This document shows, piece by piece, positions 50,311 through 62,028 of a stretch of 64,000 nt of DNA. Source of the stretch: Bryopsis sp. KO-2023. Lineage: Eukaryota; Chlorophyta; Ulvophyceae; Bryopsidales; Bryopsidaceae. The stretch is taken from assembly GCA_030272585.1 (NCBI GenBank), contig BSYQ01000007.1, positions 190,001 through 254,000 of the forward strand, written 5' to 3'. The position numbers were made by a program, and so were the translations under genes. Every line of letters begins with the position of its first letter. Positions within the stretch are counted from its first letter, which is position 1. The notes below the pieces were generated by a model. The model was not told where the DNA came from. It did not search any database and was given only the letters and a program-made list of their open reading frames with translations.

Positions 50311-53209
50311 CCTGCCAGTTTTTTCTTTTCTCTTTTTTTGTGGCATAACTTACCTTGGCGAGTTCCGTGTTGCCAATTGTAAATATAGCAGTGGGGATTG
50401 ATACACAATTTTCACGGACTCTAGCTGGATGATCAAAACCAAAATAGATAGGATTAGTACATGAAACGACTGACTTTCCGAAAAGTGTGTTTGGAGAATG
50501 CGGGTCAGCATTGAAGTGAAATTAGTGAAAAAGAATGTGAGGATTCCTCACTGAGGAAGAGACAGATAAATTTGATCGAATGTAACAAGAAGTGGACGAC
50601 CGTGTTTTAGCGAGTGCTTTTTAAAGCAAATACAACGTTTGTTGATCTCCAAGCAAATTCTTTCGATGAAAACACCAATGTATGTAGAGCGACACCCCCC
50701 AAAGAAAAACAGCCAATCAAATCAAATCATGATAACACACGAAGAAGCTGCCTGACACCAGTAAGAGGAGTGGGTGAAGAATATGTCACAATTTAACAAT
50801 TTCTTTTCTTGTTCACTTTTTGGAAGTAAGGTTTTGTTGCAGATTTTGTAGTGCCAAGAGACAAACTCATTATGGAGAGGAGATTCAGGTTCATTGTGAA
50901 CGAACGATGTTTCCTTAGTGCCAATTTTGAGGTTGCTGTGTCATATGGATCAAGATTGCTGCTGTCTGTGTATTCGAATGGTGTTGTGGAAAAAAAAGAG
51001 CAAATTTTAAAAATCAAATTTTGAAATTTTAATTTTTCTAATTGCTGTAGGTCATTATTTGAATTTTTGGAAAAATAGTTATTAAGTGGGCTGCTAGGCC
51101 CTTGGAGCCTGTCCGAGAAATATGTCATTGTGTCTTATACAACCACCATCCTGACATCTTTTTAGAATATTTTTCTATGTTTTCTTGGATTGTTCTAATC
51201 CATCCATTGCTTCATAGATCGTTGTATCCAGAAATTATGTGAACTAAATTTGATCCCAACTCCCTACCATCTAAATTAAGTTTCCACAGATTTGAAAAAA
51301 AAAATATGACAGGTGATAGAGTTACAAGGAACAGAAGTGATTAAAATTCGAGTTGTGGATCATTTAAATAGACAAAAAAAGGTACACATCCTGCTTTTCA
51401 ATGCTGTAAATTCGATAGTAATTTTTTTTTGTTACCCCACCCTTGGCACCTTTTCTTTCTATGCCCTCTGCTCAGGAGTCTTCTCTTTTCATTGGTTATT
51501 TTTTGAACTCCCCCCTCCCCCCTTCTTCCTTTGCATACTTTATACTTTCTCCATAACACCCCAAACTCAATTGGAAAAAATAATTGGAGCAACTGATTAA
51601 ACTAAGTTGAATAAGTTAACAAGATCCTTCCTATGCATCTGTTGGGTAAGTACAACTGTTTGTGTTGAACGTTGGGGTTTTTTTTCACTGTTGATACGGG
51701 GGGTGAAAAAAAATATTGCTTCATGTCACTGTGGAAAATAGGAGTGTCTTTTCTATAGTCACCAAAGGCAGGAGACCGGCTAGAATCGAGAGAAATCTTG
51801 CCAGAAAAAAGAACAGCAAAAGAAGGCCATCACACCCCCCCCAAAAAAAAATAAAAACAAAATAAAACAAAAAACAAAACAGCGTTATCCCTTATTTACA
51901 AAGTCTTGTGTCAGTCCCGATACACGAAAGCGCTGACAGCCAAACTTTGCGTCTCTCAAAATACTCAAAAATGTGTTGAAAAAAACGAATCAATGACCAA
52001 GCAGCTGATAGTGCCTAATCCAAAAGGAAGGTTTCCTTCACAACCCGTCCAAAGAAATGAACTAGCCAGCGAACCAACCAGCATTCCTCTAATTTACACC
52101 ATACAAAACCCCCTCTCCAACATCCAACACCAAAAAGGCCTTCATACATTGCTGGAAATCTACCACGAAATCCAACTATATTACAACATCTTAAAAAAAA
52201 AGTCCAAAAAAGAGTCAGCAAATTTTCTCCTGTTTCCCAGATAATATTCAGTTTTTACTCTGCTTTGCTTGATCTATCTGCCCATAATAATTGTCCTTGC
52301 TGAAGCGGTAAATCTATCAAATACTTATGAATATATGATGGGTATTTCTCATATGAATACCAGTGTTCCAACCCCCTCCACTAATGGAGGTATAATATTC
52401 TACTGATATCACAAAATAAATATCCTCGATGCTCAGTGAGCATTGCTCACCTAAGCATTCCCACAAATCACCAAACTATCACCCATTGCTTTGAATGTGT
52501 GGGAGCAATTTTGTGTCGAAGGTTTGAAGGGGTGGCATATTTCCCTGTCAGAATGAGACCCTTGCTTTTATGGTGAGGGAGGCCAGCAGGGATGGCACTT
52601 TGTCCAAGCAGAAATGCTTTCATGCATTTAAAAAAACTCTGTATTCCACACAACTGGGACATCAGGTTATGTTCTTTTTTATGGCATGATTCTATCAGGC
52701 GGATAGACTAGAGTCTAGTCACTAGACTAGACTAGTTAATGACTGATTCAATACACAGATCAAGTTCTTGCGCTGTGTGCTTGCTCTGGATGATTGATGT
52801 AGTTTGATTTGTCGTCATATTCTCTCAACTTAATTTCCGGAATATAGGTCAGTGGGCAAGGGATCCCTTGCCCATCGATCCGGATCGATGAATGTGAAGT
52901 GTGATGCTATGCTTGGCACAAACAGTGCCCTTCAAGATTGGATAATCAATACTTCTCATTGTTTCAGATGTTGCACATATCTATTGTCCAAGTCGACTAT
53001 AATTTCTTCTCCCATTTCAGAAGTTGCAAACAATGATGCGTATGCGTGCAAAGAGTTGGGTTATCTGTGACCCACTTCTCTCTGCAAGGATCCATCCCTG
53101 CACGCGTCTCTTCAAGATCATTCTATTGCATCATTGTCTAACTCTCTTCCTGGGATTTGTGAGGCAGAGAACAACTTGTTTCAAAATGCTTTTCCTTCAG
53201 GAAAGCATC
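50311..53209. other. Intergenic, AT-rich
   Basis: Nearly 2.9 kb with long A and T runs and no recognised gene. A CTAG-rich imperfect palindrome sits near 52703-52735. A short segment near 52465-52490 resembles one at 48920-48945 (AAGCAYTCCCACAWATCAC), a possible old repeat. Confidence 0.4.
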
Positions 53210-55347
53210 CTACGACTCAGAACTTCGAGTTTCACTGTGACCAGGCAACTTCATATCCATCATCCCTAAGAGATTTCCAGCAGGCCCTGCCATGCCATTC
53301 TGGCTGGAATATGACTCAAGCAACCCCCTGACTAGATTGATGTCAACATCCACAGGGGTCAATCCATCGGTGGTGTTCTCAGCAGCACTGCTGGTGGTGG
53401 GCTGACTCTCATGGGGATCGACGGCAAAACTGCTGTCCAATTTGGATCCACTCAGCTCTTCATTCATGGCCTTACATTACCTGCCGCCCAAATGCACAGT
53501 GTCAAAAAAAAACTCGCCAATAAACAAGGCTCCGCCATCCTCCCTTCCTCCTTGGGCATTGCCACTGCAAAGGCTATCTTGTTCAAAAAAAGGATCGCAC
53601 GATCCCATCAACCTGGGACGTTGTAGGCATGACCAACCCTTGGAGACTCTTTTTTTTTAAATAGTTTTCCACCATTCGCCCCCCCTCCCTAAAATAAGGG
53701 GAAAAAAAACATTCACAATCTTTTTCTTTTTCTTTTTGTTGAAACTGACATGACCCCCCATTTGTTGAAGACGCTGAATACTGAAAAGTCGAAATTCGAC
53801 AAAAAACAGCCCGAAATCTCTAAAAGAAGGAAAAATGAAACATCATCCACCAGCAAATTCACATTTCGAATTGCTGATGTTTTTTCTCCGCCATTCTAAA
53901 ATAAAACACTCCACCCTGAAGGATGGCCACCCCAGGTTCTGGGTTCATATGAAAAGAGGTGTCAAAAAAAAAGGGAAAAAAAACCCAGCCCAATCGAACA
54001 CCTTTCTTTCCCTTTTTTTTTCTTTTCCCCAAAAGTGAATGCACTTGGAAACAGCCACCCACCCATCCGAAAAACCCACCCGATCTGCAATTTCTTCACA
54101 GTTTTGCAACATGACCTCAAACCCTCCCCTCTCCACTTTCTTCATTTCAAAACACCCATTCCCCCCCCCCCCCCAAATCCAATTTCTTTTTTCAAACGAG
54201 GACCATAAATTTAGTTTTGCCTTTTTCAAGCAAAAGGGTTGCCTGACGACTGCAAACCCCCCTGCAAACCAGACTTAGGTTGATTAACCATGCCCGGCTG
54301 AATTCCAGAGTAACCTTGACCACCCTGGGGATAAAACCCAGATGTCTGCACTGCTTCAAAGCCACTTTGCGGCTGAGGGCTCCCGTTGAATCCAGTCTGG
54401 TTGCCATGCATAGCCCCACCAAAACCGCCATCTCCTTGTTGAATTGGCGAACCCAGCCTGGGGGTTGGGATTTCCTCCAAACCCTCCCTGGGGCTGCTGA
54501 GGAGCTCCTCCGAAACCTTGAGATTGAAATGTGCCCTGTGGGTTCGTATTGAACGATGCAAACTGCTGGGCTCCAAATGCAGGTGCAACGTTCGCTGGGA
54601 ACGACATGCTGCCCATGCCTTGCAGATTCCTCGCTCTGGGCAGGCAACTGAGTAGGCTTGATTGAACTCTTCACTGTCAACACTGTCATCATCGCTGTCT
54701 ATTGCTGTCTCTGCCTACACCACAGCGAGAAGTTGAGAGTAAGAAAGAGTGGACATTGCCCCTGGCTCTTTTGAGATCTCCACCCATTCATGGACCCCTT
54801 CCCCTTGGCCTTCTTGGTCTTTGCATGTCCCCCCATGCCGAAGAAGAAGAGACATCACCTATGACTTGAAAAATATTGTACACTGATCCGTGCTGCCAGG
54901 AATGATTCCCACGACACCACGAAGCTCACTCACGAATCGTGATGTGTCGAAATTGATATCACCAAAGTTCTCTGGAAAGGCAAGAAAGGGCAAGAATGAT
55001 CATACGGCACAAGAACAAGAGGTGAAGCTGACTATCAACTTTTCCCTGGATACGAGGAGGATTCACAAGACTACCTTCGGGCACTTCTGCACCCTCATGG
55101 GAAGACATCTTGTCCACGAATGACTTGAATCCATCAACCAACTGCTCAGGATGGAATGCATCTTGCTCAGAGAGGGGATCTCCTTCTTACGTTTCCTTGT
55201 GAAGCTCTTTTTGTCGCTTGTCCAATTCAATGTCCAAATCGCTTTGCCCCATATACAGCCAAGAGTCATCATCTTCTGCAAACAAATCCTCCTTAGGACA
55301 GAGCGTACCAACGCCATCGGAGTTCTGAAAGCAGCAGCAAAGATCAC
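53210..55347 (-). pseudogene. ECD: Ecdysoneless (ECD/SGT1-family) gene, probably broken
   Basis: Blocks in order on the - strand: about 55080-55329 (EDDDSWLYMGQSDLDIEL, then DGFKSFVDKMSSHEGAEVPE), about 54880-54985 (NFGDINFDTSRFVSELRGVV), about 54655-54715 (AETAIDSDDDSVDSEEFNQA) and 53210-53467 (LTPVDVDINLVRGLLESYSS followed by GMAGPAGNLLG). These match the C-terminal third of ECD proteins, which act in splicing and transcription. A TAA falls in frame after LHKET (near 55185), inside an otherwise continuous block, and the N-terminal two thirds are not recognised. Coding-like pieces at 55445-55561 and 55600-55690 (- strand) could belong to it but were not identified. An epsin/AP180-like fragment lies between its last two blocks. 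Confidence 0.65.
54226..54640 (-). pseudogene. Epsin/AP180-like C-terminal fragment nested in the ECD locus
   Basis: A Gly/Gln/Phe/Asn-rich stretch reads FGAQQFASFNTNPQ, then GFGGAPQQPQGGFGG in one frame, and continues in the next frame as GDGGFGGAMHGNQTGF to SSGNPFA and a stop. Such low-complexity tails with terminal NPF-type motifs are common in clathrin adaptors (epsins, AP180/CALM) and AGFG proteins. The change of frame occurs around a CCCCC run near 54460, so an assembly or real single-base loss is likely. No ENTH/ANTH domain is present nearby. The fold is unspecific, so the family call is weak. Confidence 0.4.
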
Positions 55348-56139
55348 CTGATGGCAATGGCATTCTTCCTCATATGAGTACTGTTTTGGGGTGCAACAAA
55401 CACCTAATTTGCTTAGGTAACCCTGATATAATTGTAGAAATTACCTTCAAAATATTATCAATCGCCACTGCAGTGGACACCAGTTGGTTTATCTTCGATT
55501 GATGCCCCGAGCATGATAGGAAACTTGCGGAGGCCTTAGACAGCAGTTCTCGTTGTCGCATTGACCCCGGTATGTTTTCGCCAAAATATCCTTTTCATTT
55601 CAAACTCCCCAAGAAATCCTCCCAGCCTGGCATGACATCCAACTGATCATCATTCTGCCGGCACATCCACAGAAACTGGAAATTCAAAACTATTGTACTG
55701 ATCAACAAAATAATTTTATGTAAGCTGATCAAATAAGAGTAAAGCACAACACCTGAATATTGGAAAAATAAGCATGCCATCCCAGTCATCCTCCATCACT
55801 CAATTGTACTCACTGACTATCAACTAAAATCTTTGCTCAGTATTATTAAACCCCCCCCCCTTCCCCCAAAGAAAAAAAACACCACCCCCACCCACCCCCA
55901 CAATGCCATTGCAAAACACGAGGTTGAACGAATGAAAAAGAACAGTCTCTCTTTGGTGCTTTCAACAGAAAAAATAAAAAAAACCAAAAGTAATTTCCTT
56001 TTTATATCCTCTTTGACCTCAATTTTTTTTACTTCGCCTTTGAGGTGGCTCCGCATACTCGGTCGCGCAAACACGTGGGGTGCGTCCCCGCGCTGCTGGG
56101 GATCGCGTCGAGGGATGGGTTCTTGATTTTGTGGGGTTG

Positions 56140-56240
56140 CAGGGTGCACCTTCGTAACCGATGTGATCCAGGTTTTGCCTTCCTACACGGTGAACTGCTG
56201 AACAGCTGCGCCACTTCTGCAGTTGCTGACCTTCTGCAAA
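56140..56240 (-). repeat. tRNA-related (SINE-like) candidate
   Basis: On the - strand an A-box-like TGGCGCAGCTGTTCAGCAG is followed about 55 nt later by a B-box-like GGTTACGAAGGTGCACC. The arrangement resembles a tRNA-derived promoter, but the cloverleaf is not convincing and only one copy is visible here. Confidence 0.25.
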
Positions 56241-56286
56241 TATCAAGCCAACACGGGTACCAGGATGCCCCAGTCCACGCCATGCC

Positions 56287-56422
56287 GACGACGTGGAAAA
56301 TTAACACTTTCTGAAATTTTCGGAGTAACAGCATTCGGACTGACGGCGTTCGGACTTACGACATTCGGACTTACGGCATTCGGACTGACACGCATTCGGA
56401 CCAATGGCATTCGGACTGAAGG
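56287..56422. repeat. Dispersed repeat copy 2 (inverted, empty MITE site)
   Basis: Reverse-complement copy of the 44.1-kb repeat: the same six AGTCCGAA-type units and the tail with CCACGTCGTC. At 56326-56328 it has a single TTA where copy 1 carries the MITE. Flanks beyond the shared ~135 bp are unrelated. Confidence 0.9.
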
Positions 56423-56616
56423 TACCGAACCGCTAGACATGATGTTACTTGTTACTTGTCTCTAACTAGTTAAGACCGGTACAGTTACTAACCAAAGGGG
56501 GGGGGGGGGATCGATCAAAGTGGGGTCGCCGGCTGTTAATGTTGTGATGATTGGGGGGACTAATTATGATTGATCGATGTTGGCGGAAATCAGCCAGCGA
56601 CCCGAAAACCACCAGT

Positions 56617-57060
56617 CGCCAAACCAACATCTGCCGCCTGGAAACCATCAGCTGCGACGCTCAGCGTCGGACGCTGCAAACAAAACACAGCCGCCCTGTC
56701 ATCACCTCCGGCCCATAAAGCAATCATCTGCCTCACGACGCGCCTGATATATCCACAACAGCCCGCCAAACACCATCAACGCTGCCATCATCAGCCGCCT
56801 GGCCTGAGCCGCTGCATGGGGTTGTGTTCCCCCCCCCTTTTTTTAAATGTGATGGTGACGGCGGCTGGGTTCAAGCGGCTGAGCGAACACGTTGTGGCGC
56901 TGCTGACCAGCCGCCTGGCCTGAGCCGCTGCATGGGGTTGTGTTCCCCCCCCCCTTTTTTTAAATGTGATGGTGACGGCGGCTGGGTTCAAGCGGCTGAG
57001 CGAACACGTTGTGGCGCTGCTGACCAGCCGCCTAGCCTGAGCCGCTGCATGGGGTTGTGT
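56617..57060. repeat. Duplicated block A with 116-bp tandem units
   Basis: Begins TCGCCAAACCAACATCTGCC and contains three tandem units of 116-117 bp starting CAGCCGCCTGGCCTGAGCC at 56792, 56908 and 57025. The same block recurs at 59813-60180. Copy A has a 14-bp insertion near 56660 that copy B lacks. Open frames across it follow the repeat and are not genes. Confidence 0.85.
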
Positions 57061-57299
57061 TTTTTTGGCGAGCGAGGAGGAGGCCACCAATGACGTTATT
57101 GTGAGGGCATCTCTCTTCAATGTCGCCGACACCAGCGTGAAGGCCGCCAACGGAGGGGTGGCCTGTTTCAGGCCTTTCCCAAACAGCCGTGGCATCTTTG
57201 ACCACTCTCGACCCTTTTTTAATTTCATTCTACAGCTTGTGCAAGGTCCCGGCGCAGATGCTCCTATTCCTTCTCCTTAAGATAACAAATCCAGTGCTG

Positions 57300-57505
57300 T
57301 TGTGTGCTCTCACAAGTGGTTGCGACAACGACACCACCAGCCGCACATAGAGCATTGTATATCGCCGATAGTGTACTATACAACAAGAGAAAGCCAAAAA
57401 ACCGCTTTTATCCAAGTGGCCGCCGCCCAAAAACATCAGCCGCTAATGGTGTACGTGTCGTATTGCACTGTAAGAAACTTCTGATGAATAATTGCCACCA
57501 CTGCC
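57300..57505. repeat. Duplicated block C
   Basis: About 200 bp (AAGTGGTTGCGACAACGACA through AATAATTGCCACCACTGCCA), repeated with substitutions and small gaps at 60340-60570 and, in shortened form, at 60826-60970. Confidence 0.8.
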
Positions 57506-57589
57506 ACGCGAAAGGAAACAACACCAACATATTGGAAACGCGATCCAGAAACTGGGGGATCAATTGTGAATTATTGTATCCCAAAAGTC

Positions 57590-57870
57590 ACCAGCCGCCG
57601 AGGAAACAATATTTTGAGGTGTACAATGAGACAACCCTGCAAGACACATGTTCTGCCATCGCCGCCAGACTTGAACAGCCACAAAACAACCACAACAAAT
57701 TCTTGGCCCGAGCGCGCCAAACATATCGTCACCCCCATACCCCATCGCCAGCCCCTCCTCAAGTCGCGAAGAGATCAAACCCATCAACGCAACAATCCTC
57801 TACGATGCCACCACCATTGCCACCTGCAAGGAACACGTATCGCCATCGCCATCAAACTTGAATATCCACC
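57590..57870. repeat. Duplicated block F, copy 1
   Basis: About 280 bp containing GCAAGACACATGTTCTGCC and CCCATACCCCATCGCCAGCC. A second copy lies at 62029-62309 with roughly 10-15 percent differences by eye. Confidence 0.8.
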
Positions 57871-57989
57871 AATATTCGTAACCAAACTTAACAATAAACG
57901 CACAACCACACCCATAAATCCCTGCCCACATCGCCAGCGATTGAGGAAATTCTGGGAATGGTGTTTTCTTAACCAGGGAGTTTTTTAAC

Positions 57990-59200
57990 TTTTCACTTTT
58001 GATGATGTAGTGGGAGGGGACACTGTGCTATGTTCATTGGCACTGCTTTGCCCCATCCTCATGGACCCGAATCCATCGCCATCCACGGAACCAGACGCAT
58101 CGTCAGTGCAAGCGAATAGCCCCACAGGGCCACACAGGTCGGCGTCGCCACCCAATTCAACGCCACACGCACATTTTAGGACATCATCTAGAAGTGAAAC
58201 ATCCACAAAACGAGAACAAAAATCCCAGCCCCCATCGCCACTGCTTTGCCCCATCCTCACCGACCCATGCCCTTTTCTTGATGATACGATTGCTTGCACA
58301 ACTGTAAAAAACACACACAAATTGGTCTATCCTCTTTGATGTAAAAAAGCGCCTAAAGCGGCAACAGGTGCGAATCTTTTTTTTTATATCTCAGGGGGTG
58401 TTGGCGAAGATGGATTATCGACATACTGGGTAGTGGCCATATGGCCATGCCATGCCACACAATGTCTGAAGAGCGATTTAATGTAGTGGCGGAAAGTGAT
58501 GATGTAGCAAGGGCGGTGGAGTTGGTTAGTTTTCTCCCCGGGACACCCTCCCTAGGTACATCCCCCTATCCACCATCTGTGTAACCACAATCGACCTCGC
58601 CGCCAATACACAAAGAAAAGAGAGGTCTTGAAAAAATTGCCTGTGGTGTTCCAGCCCACATAACAGCGGGGAAAAAAAATCCTAACCACCATCGCCACTA
58701 GAGACACCCAACAATTTTACAAAACAGAATACAGCTCGACATCTATCCTACTCCAGACTTCAGACTCACCTAGAATCGAACGTCAGGCAACCCCCTCTTT
58801 TCCTCCAACCCACAACTCGTCGCCACTGCTTTGCCCAATCGTCACGAACCCACCATCGTCGGCAGCCACATGCCCCATCGCCAACCATTTACCACATACC
58901 CTCATCTCCACAGAACGAAACATAACAACAGGAAAATATATCCTTATCACGATCAACACTGGATCAACAACACACACACCAACATCCTACCGCCACCTTC
59001 AGTCGCCAACAAGCCATGTGTATCGCCAAACGCACATCCACGCCTGTAAATCCCAGATTGCCACCATGGAAAACCCATTGCCACTCCTTTGCCCCATCCT
59101 CACGGACCCAAATCTATCGCCGCCCTCACGCGCCATTGCCAGCCCCATAACCCCCCTACCTTAATGATACGATTGCTTACGCTGGGGTAAAAGACCACAC
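57990..59200. other. CATCGCCA-rich degenerate repeat region
   Basis: Irregular recurrence of CATCGCCA, CGCCACTGCTTTGCCCCATC and GACCCA-type words without a fixed period. There is no gene with splice-consistent structure. It appears to be old diverged minisatellite related to the surrounding blocks. Confidence 0.5.
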
Positions 59201-59569
59201 AGGCTCAACGTTTGGAAGCGGAAACTGGTTTAATACAGATTCAAACTTTGTTAGACCATCTTGATTGTGCGCCTTTTTCTAGTGAAATTGCGGCTATTCG
59301 CCAGGAACTTTTAGAGAGTTTATTAACGCAGACAGCTATGGTCGAGGATATTTCGACTTCTTTCGCTTTGGCTTTTTTTTTTTTGGTCAGATTATGAGTA
59401 CCTTTGTTCGTTGCTGTCTTTCGTTGATCGACTCCTCAACCTGATGCACCTTTTCCTATGACTGTTTTTGGTTCACTGTTTATTTTGCTTTTTTGGGTTC
59501 TATTGGTCGCAAATTTAAAGTATATTGTCGCATCCACCGCGCCACCCCTGTCAGACCACCCCGCTTTTC

Positions 59570-59695
59570 CACCAGTCGCCGAAACACCATCTGCCGCCGA
59601 AGCAAGAAAAACTGACTCGCGCCGGCCCGAAAACCACCAGTCGCCGAAACACCATCTGCCGCCGAAGCAAGAAAAACTGACTCGCAGCAACCACG
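59570..59695. repeat. 65-bp class direct repeat
   Basis: Two adjacent copies containing CAGTCGCCGAAACACCATCT and GCCGCCGAAGCAAGAAAAAC; a diverged relative occurs just before block A near 56600. Confidence 0.7.
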
Positions 59696-59812
59696 CCTCT
59701 TAAAAGCCGCTCAGATAACAGCCCGTCAAACAGCATCGACTGCCCAAACCGCCCCAAAAAACCCAGGCCCAAAAACCACTCATCAGCCTCGAGAGAAGTC
59801 CGGACATCACCA

Positions 59813-60180
59813 ATCGCCAAACCAACATCTGCCGCCTGGAAACCATCAGCTGCGACGCTGCAAACAAAACACAGCCGCCCTGTCATCACCTCCGGCCCAT
59901 AAAGCAATCATCTGCCTCACGACGCGCCTGATATCTCCACAACAGCCCGCCAAACACCATCAACGCTGCCATCATCAGCCGCCTGGCCTGAGCCGCTGCA
60001 TGGGGTTGTGTTCCCCCCCCCTTTTTTGAAATGTGATGGTGACGGCGGCTGGGTTCAAGCGGCTGAGCAAACACGTTGTAACCCTGCTGACCAGCCGCCT
60101 GGCCTGAGCCGATGCATGGGGTTGTGTTTTTCCCCCCTTTTAAAAAATGTGATGGTGACGGCGGCTGGGTTCAAGCTGTT
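59813..60180. repeat. Duplicated block A, second copy (two tandem units)
   Basis: Near-identical to 56617-57060 but with two rather than three CAGCCGCCTGGCC units (59976 and 60092). The poly-C/poly-T run inside each unit varies in length. Confidence 0.85.
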
Positions 60181-60339
60181 GATCACGACGAGCGGCACAA
60201 AAAGTCGATTTCATCCACTGCCACCAGCCGCCCAGACAACCAGCCGCGCAAAAACAATCAGCCGCCACCAGCCGCCCAAAATCTAACCAGCTTCCAAAAA
60301 AAAAAAAACCCGCCCAAAAAGCACCTGCCGCCCTAAAAG

Positions 60340-60970
60340 CCGCTTTCATCCAAGTGGTAGCGACAACGACACCACCAGCCGCACATAGAGCATCAGCCGC
60401 CGATGGTGTACTATAGAGCAAGAGAAAGCCTAAAAGCCGCTTTTATTCAAGTGGTGGCGACAACATCACCACCAGCCGCCCAAAAACATCAGCCATCAAT
60501 GGTGTACGCATCGTATCGCAGTGTAAGAAACTTCTGTTGAATAATTGCCACCACTGCTACGCGATGTTACTGTTGATGAATGCCGCCCAATCTGTTTCTC
60601 AGCCGCTTGATTTGAGCCGCTGAAACGAGTTATGTTAAAAAAACGTTTGTTGGAATGTCGTCCACGTCGGCTGAGTGCAAGCGGCTCAGAAACAGGTTTT
60701 GGCGGTTGAGTCGAAGCGGCTGGAAAAACAGATTGTGGGGAGGATGCTCAGCCGCTTGATTTGAGCCGCTGAAACGAGTTTTGTTAACAATAACGTCTAT
60801 TGGAATGTCGTCCACGGCGGCTGAGTAAAAAAGCCGCTTTTATTCAAGTGGTGGCGAGTCGCCCAAAAACATCAGCCATCAATGGTGTACGCATCGTATC
60901 GCAGTGTAAGAAACTTCTGTTGAATAATTGCCACCACTGCCACGCGATGTTACTGTTGATGAATGCCTTT
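60340..60970. repeat. Duplicated block C copies and 149-bp units
   Basis: Contains two copies of block C (60340-60570 and 60826-60970). Between them are two units starting CAGCCGCTTGATTTGAGCCG at 60600 and 60749, which resemble the 116-bp units of block A in their ends (CAGCCGC...GCGGCTGAG). Confidence 0.8.
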
Positions 60971-61280
60971 CATTTTTACTTCGTCGCCACTGCCCACCTC
61001 GTGGCACTCTCATCTACTACATCGCCCTCTCTTAACCCCCTCGCCACAATATTCTCTGCTGTAGAGTGTGGTCCCTCTTAATGCAAGCTCTATTCTAGAT
61101 GCACATGAAGCAAGCGAGTTCTCGTGGTTTCAGAGCTCAGTGTTTGGGTTTACTGGGAAGAGGTCCCACAATCGCTTTTTCCGGAAACTCAACTTCCATG
61201 CCCGACTCTAAAAAAAAGAGAAGGGAGGACAAATGTGAAAAGTTTCTAAAAACTAACAAGTATTCCTTCCTGTTCTTAAG

Positions 61281-61380
61281 GCAAAATGGGCCAAGTGCGA
61301 TGTGGATTGGATGCTGCTGAAGTTTGACAATCGGCCAAATGGGTACTGTCAAATCGCCTGTGGCCGTTGTGGGTGCCCAG
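61281..61380 (+). pseudogene. Orphan exon of a six-cysteine ShKT-like module
   Basis: After a TTAAG acceptor the frame reads AKWAKCDVDWMLLKF and then GYCQIACGRCGCPG before a GTGTCC donor. It matches the second half of the cysteine modules in the secreted FAS1 gene (GKCSEDWMSGFC, GKCDRDWMVDFGYC), and has the same intron phases: phase 0 at its start, phase 1 at its end, as in the FAS1 exon 14787-14862. No partner exon with the first cysteines was found just upstream. A further degenerate piece (FADWMRDTSNQGYCGSCTC) lies near 61662-61719. These look like remnants of another gene of this family. Confidence 0.6.
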
Positions 61381-62028
61381 GTGTCCACAGTAAAAGAGAG
61401 CCATCACCCTCCATCATGCTGAAGCAATGGCAAAAAAGATTAAAAACCTTTTGCAGTTTTCATTAATGCGAGACCTGACGTGCAAATAATGAAGGGAGAT
61501 TGTGCTTTCACAGACATTCGTCCAGAAGCAGCTTCTGAACAAAAGATCTCTTAAAATATTGTTTCAGAATGTTGGGCTCCCCAACAACTAAAGCAACAAC
61601 GACTGCACTTATCCAAATATTGGATGCTGCACCCATAAATATGTTCTCAACAAACGCTTTGCTGACTGGATGAGGGACACAAGCAATCAAGGGTACTGTG
61701 GCTCATGCACGTGCCATCAGAGTGAGCGAACATGTCCATGGGAGAACCCTGACCGGGAACAGGGAGTGGGGAGAAGACATATATCGCTGATCCTGGTGCA
61801 ACAGATGGGGATGAAGATCGGGCCCCTGAAAAAGGACGAGCATCCTCTGGTCAGCCAGTGGCTATGTTTGTGGGAAGCCCAACCACGGATGCCCCCTGAG
61901 AGTCTATTGCTCAATCTGAAGTCCTTGGAGGCAAGGAGGAAACAACACCTGCAGATCAGAAACGTGATGCAGAAACGGGGGGGGGGATCAATTGTGAATT
62001 ATTGTATTTTCCACCATGTAGTATTTTG

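Noticed and set aside
56791-57228. Open frames across the CAGCCGCC units
   Set aside because: They repeat with the 116-bp unit and depend on homopolymer length, so they are products of the tandem array.
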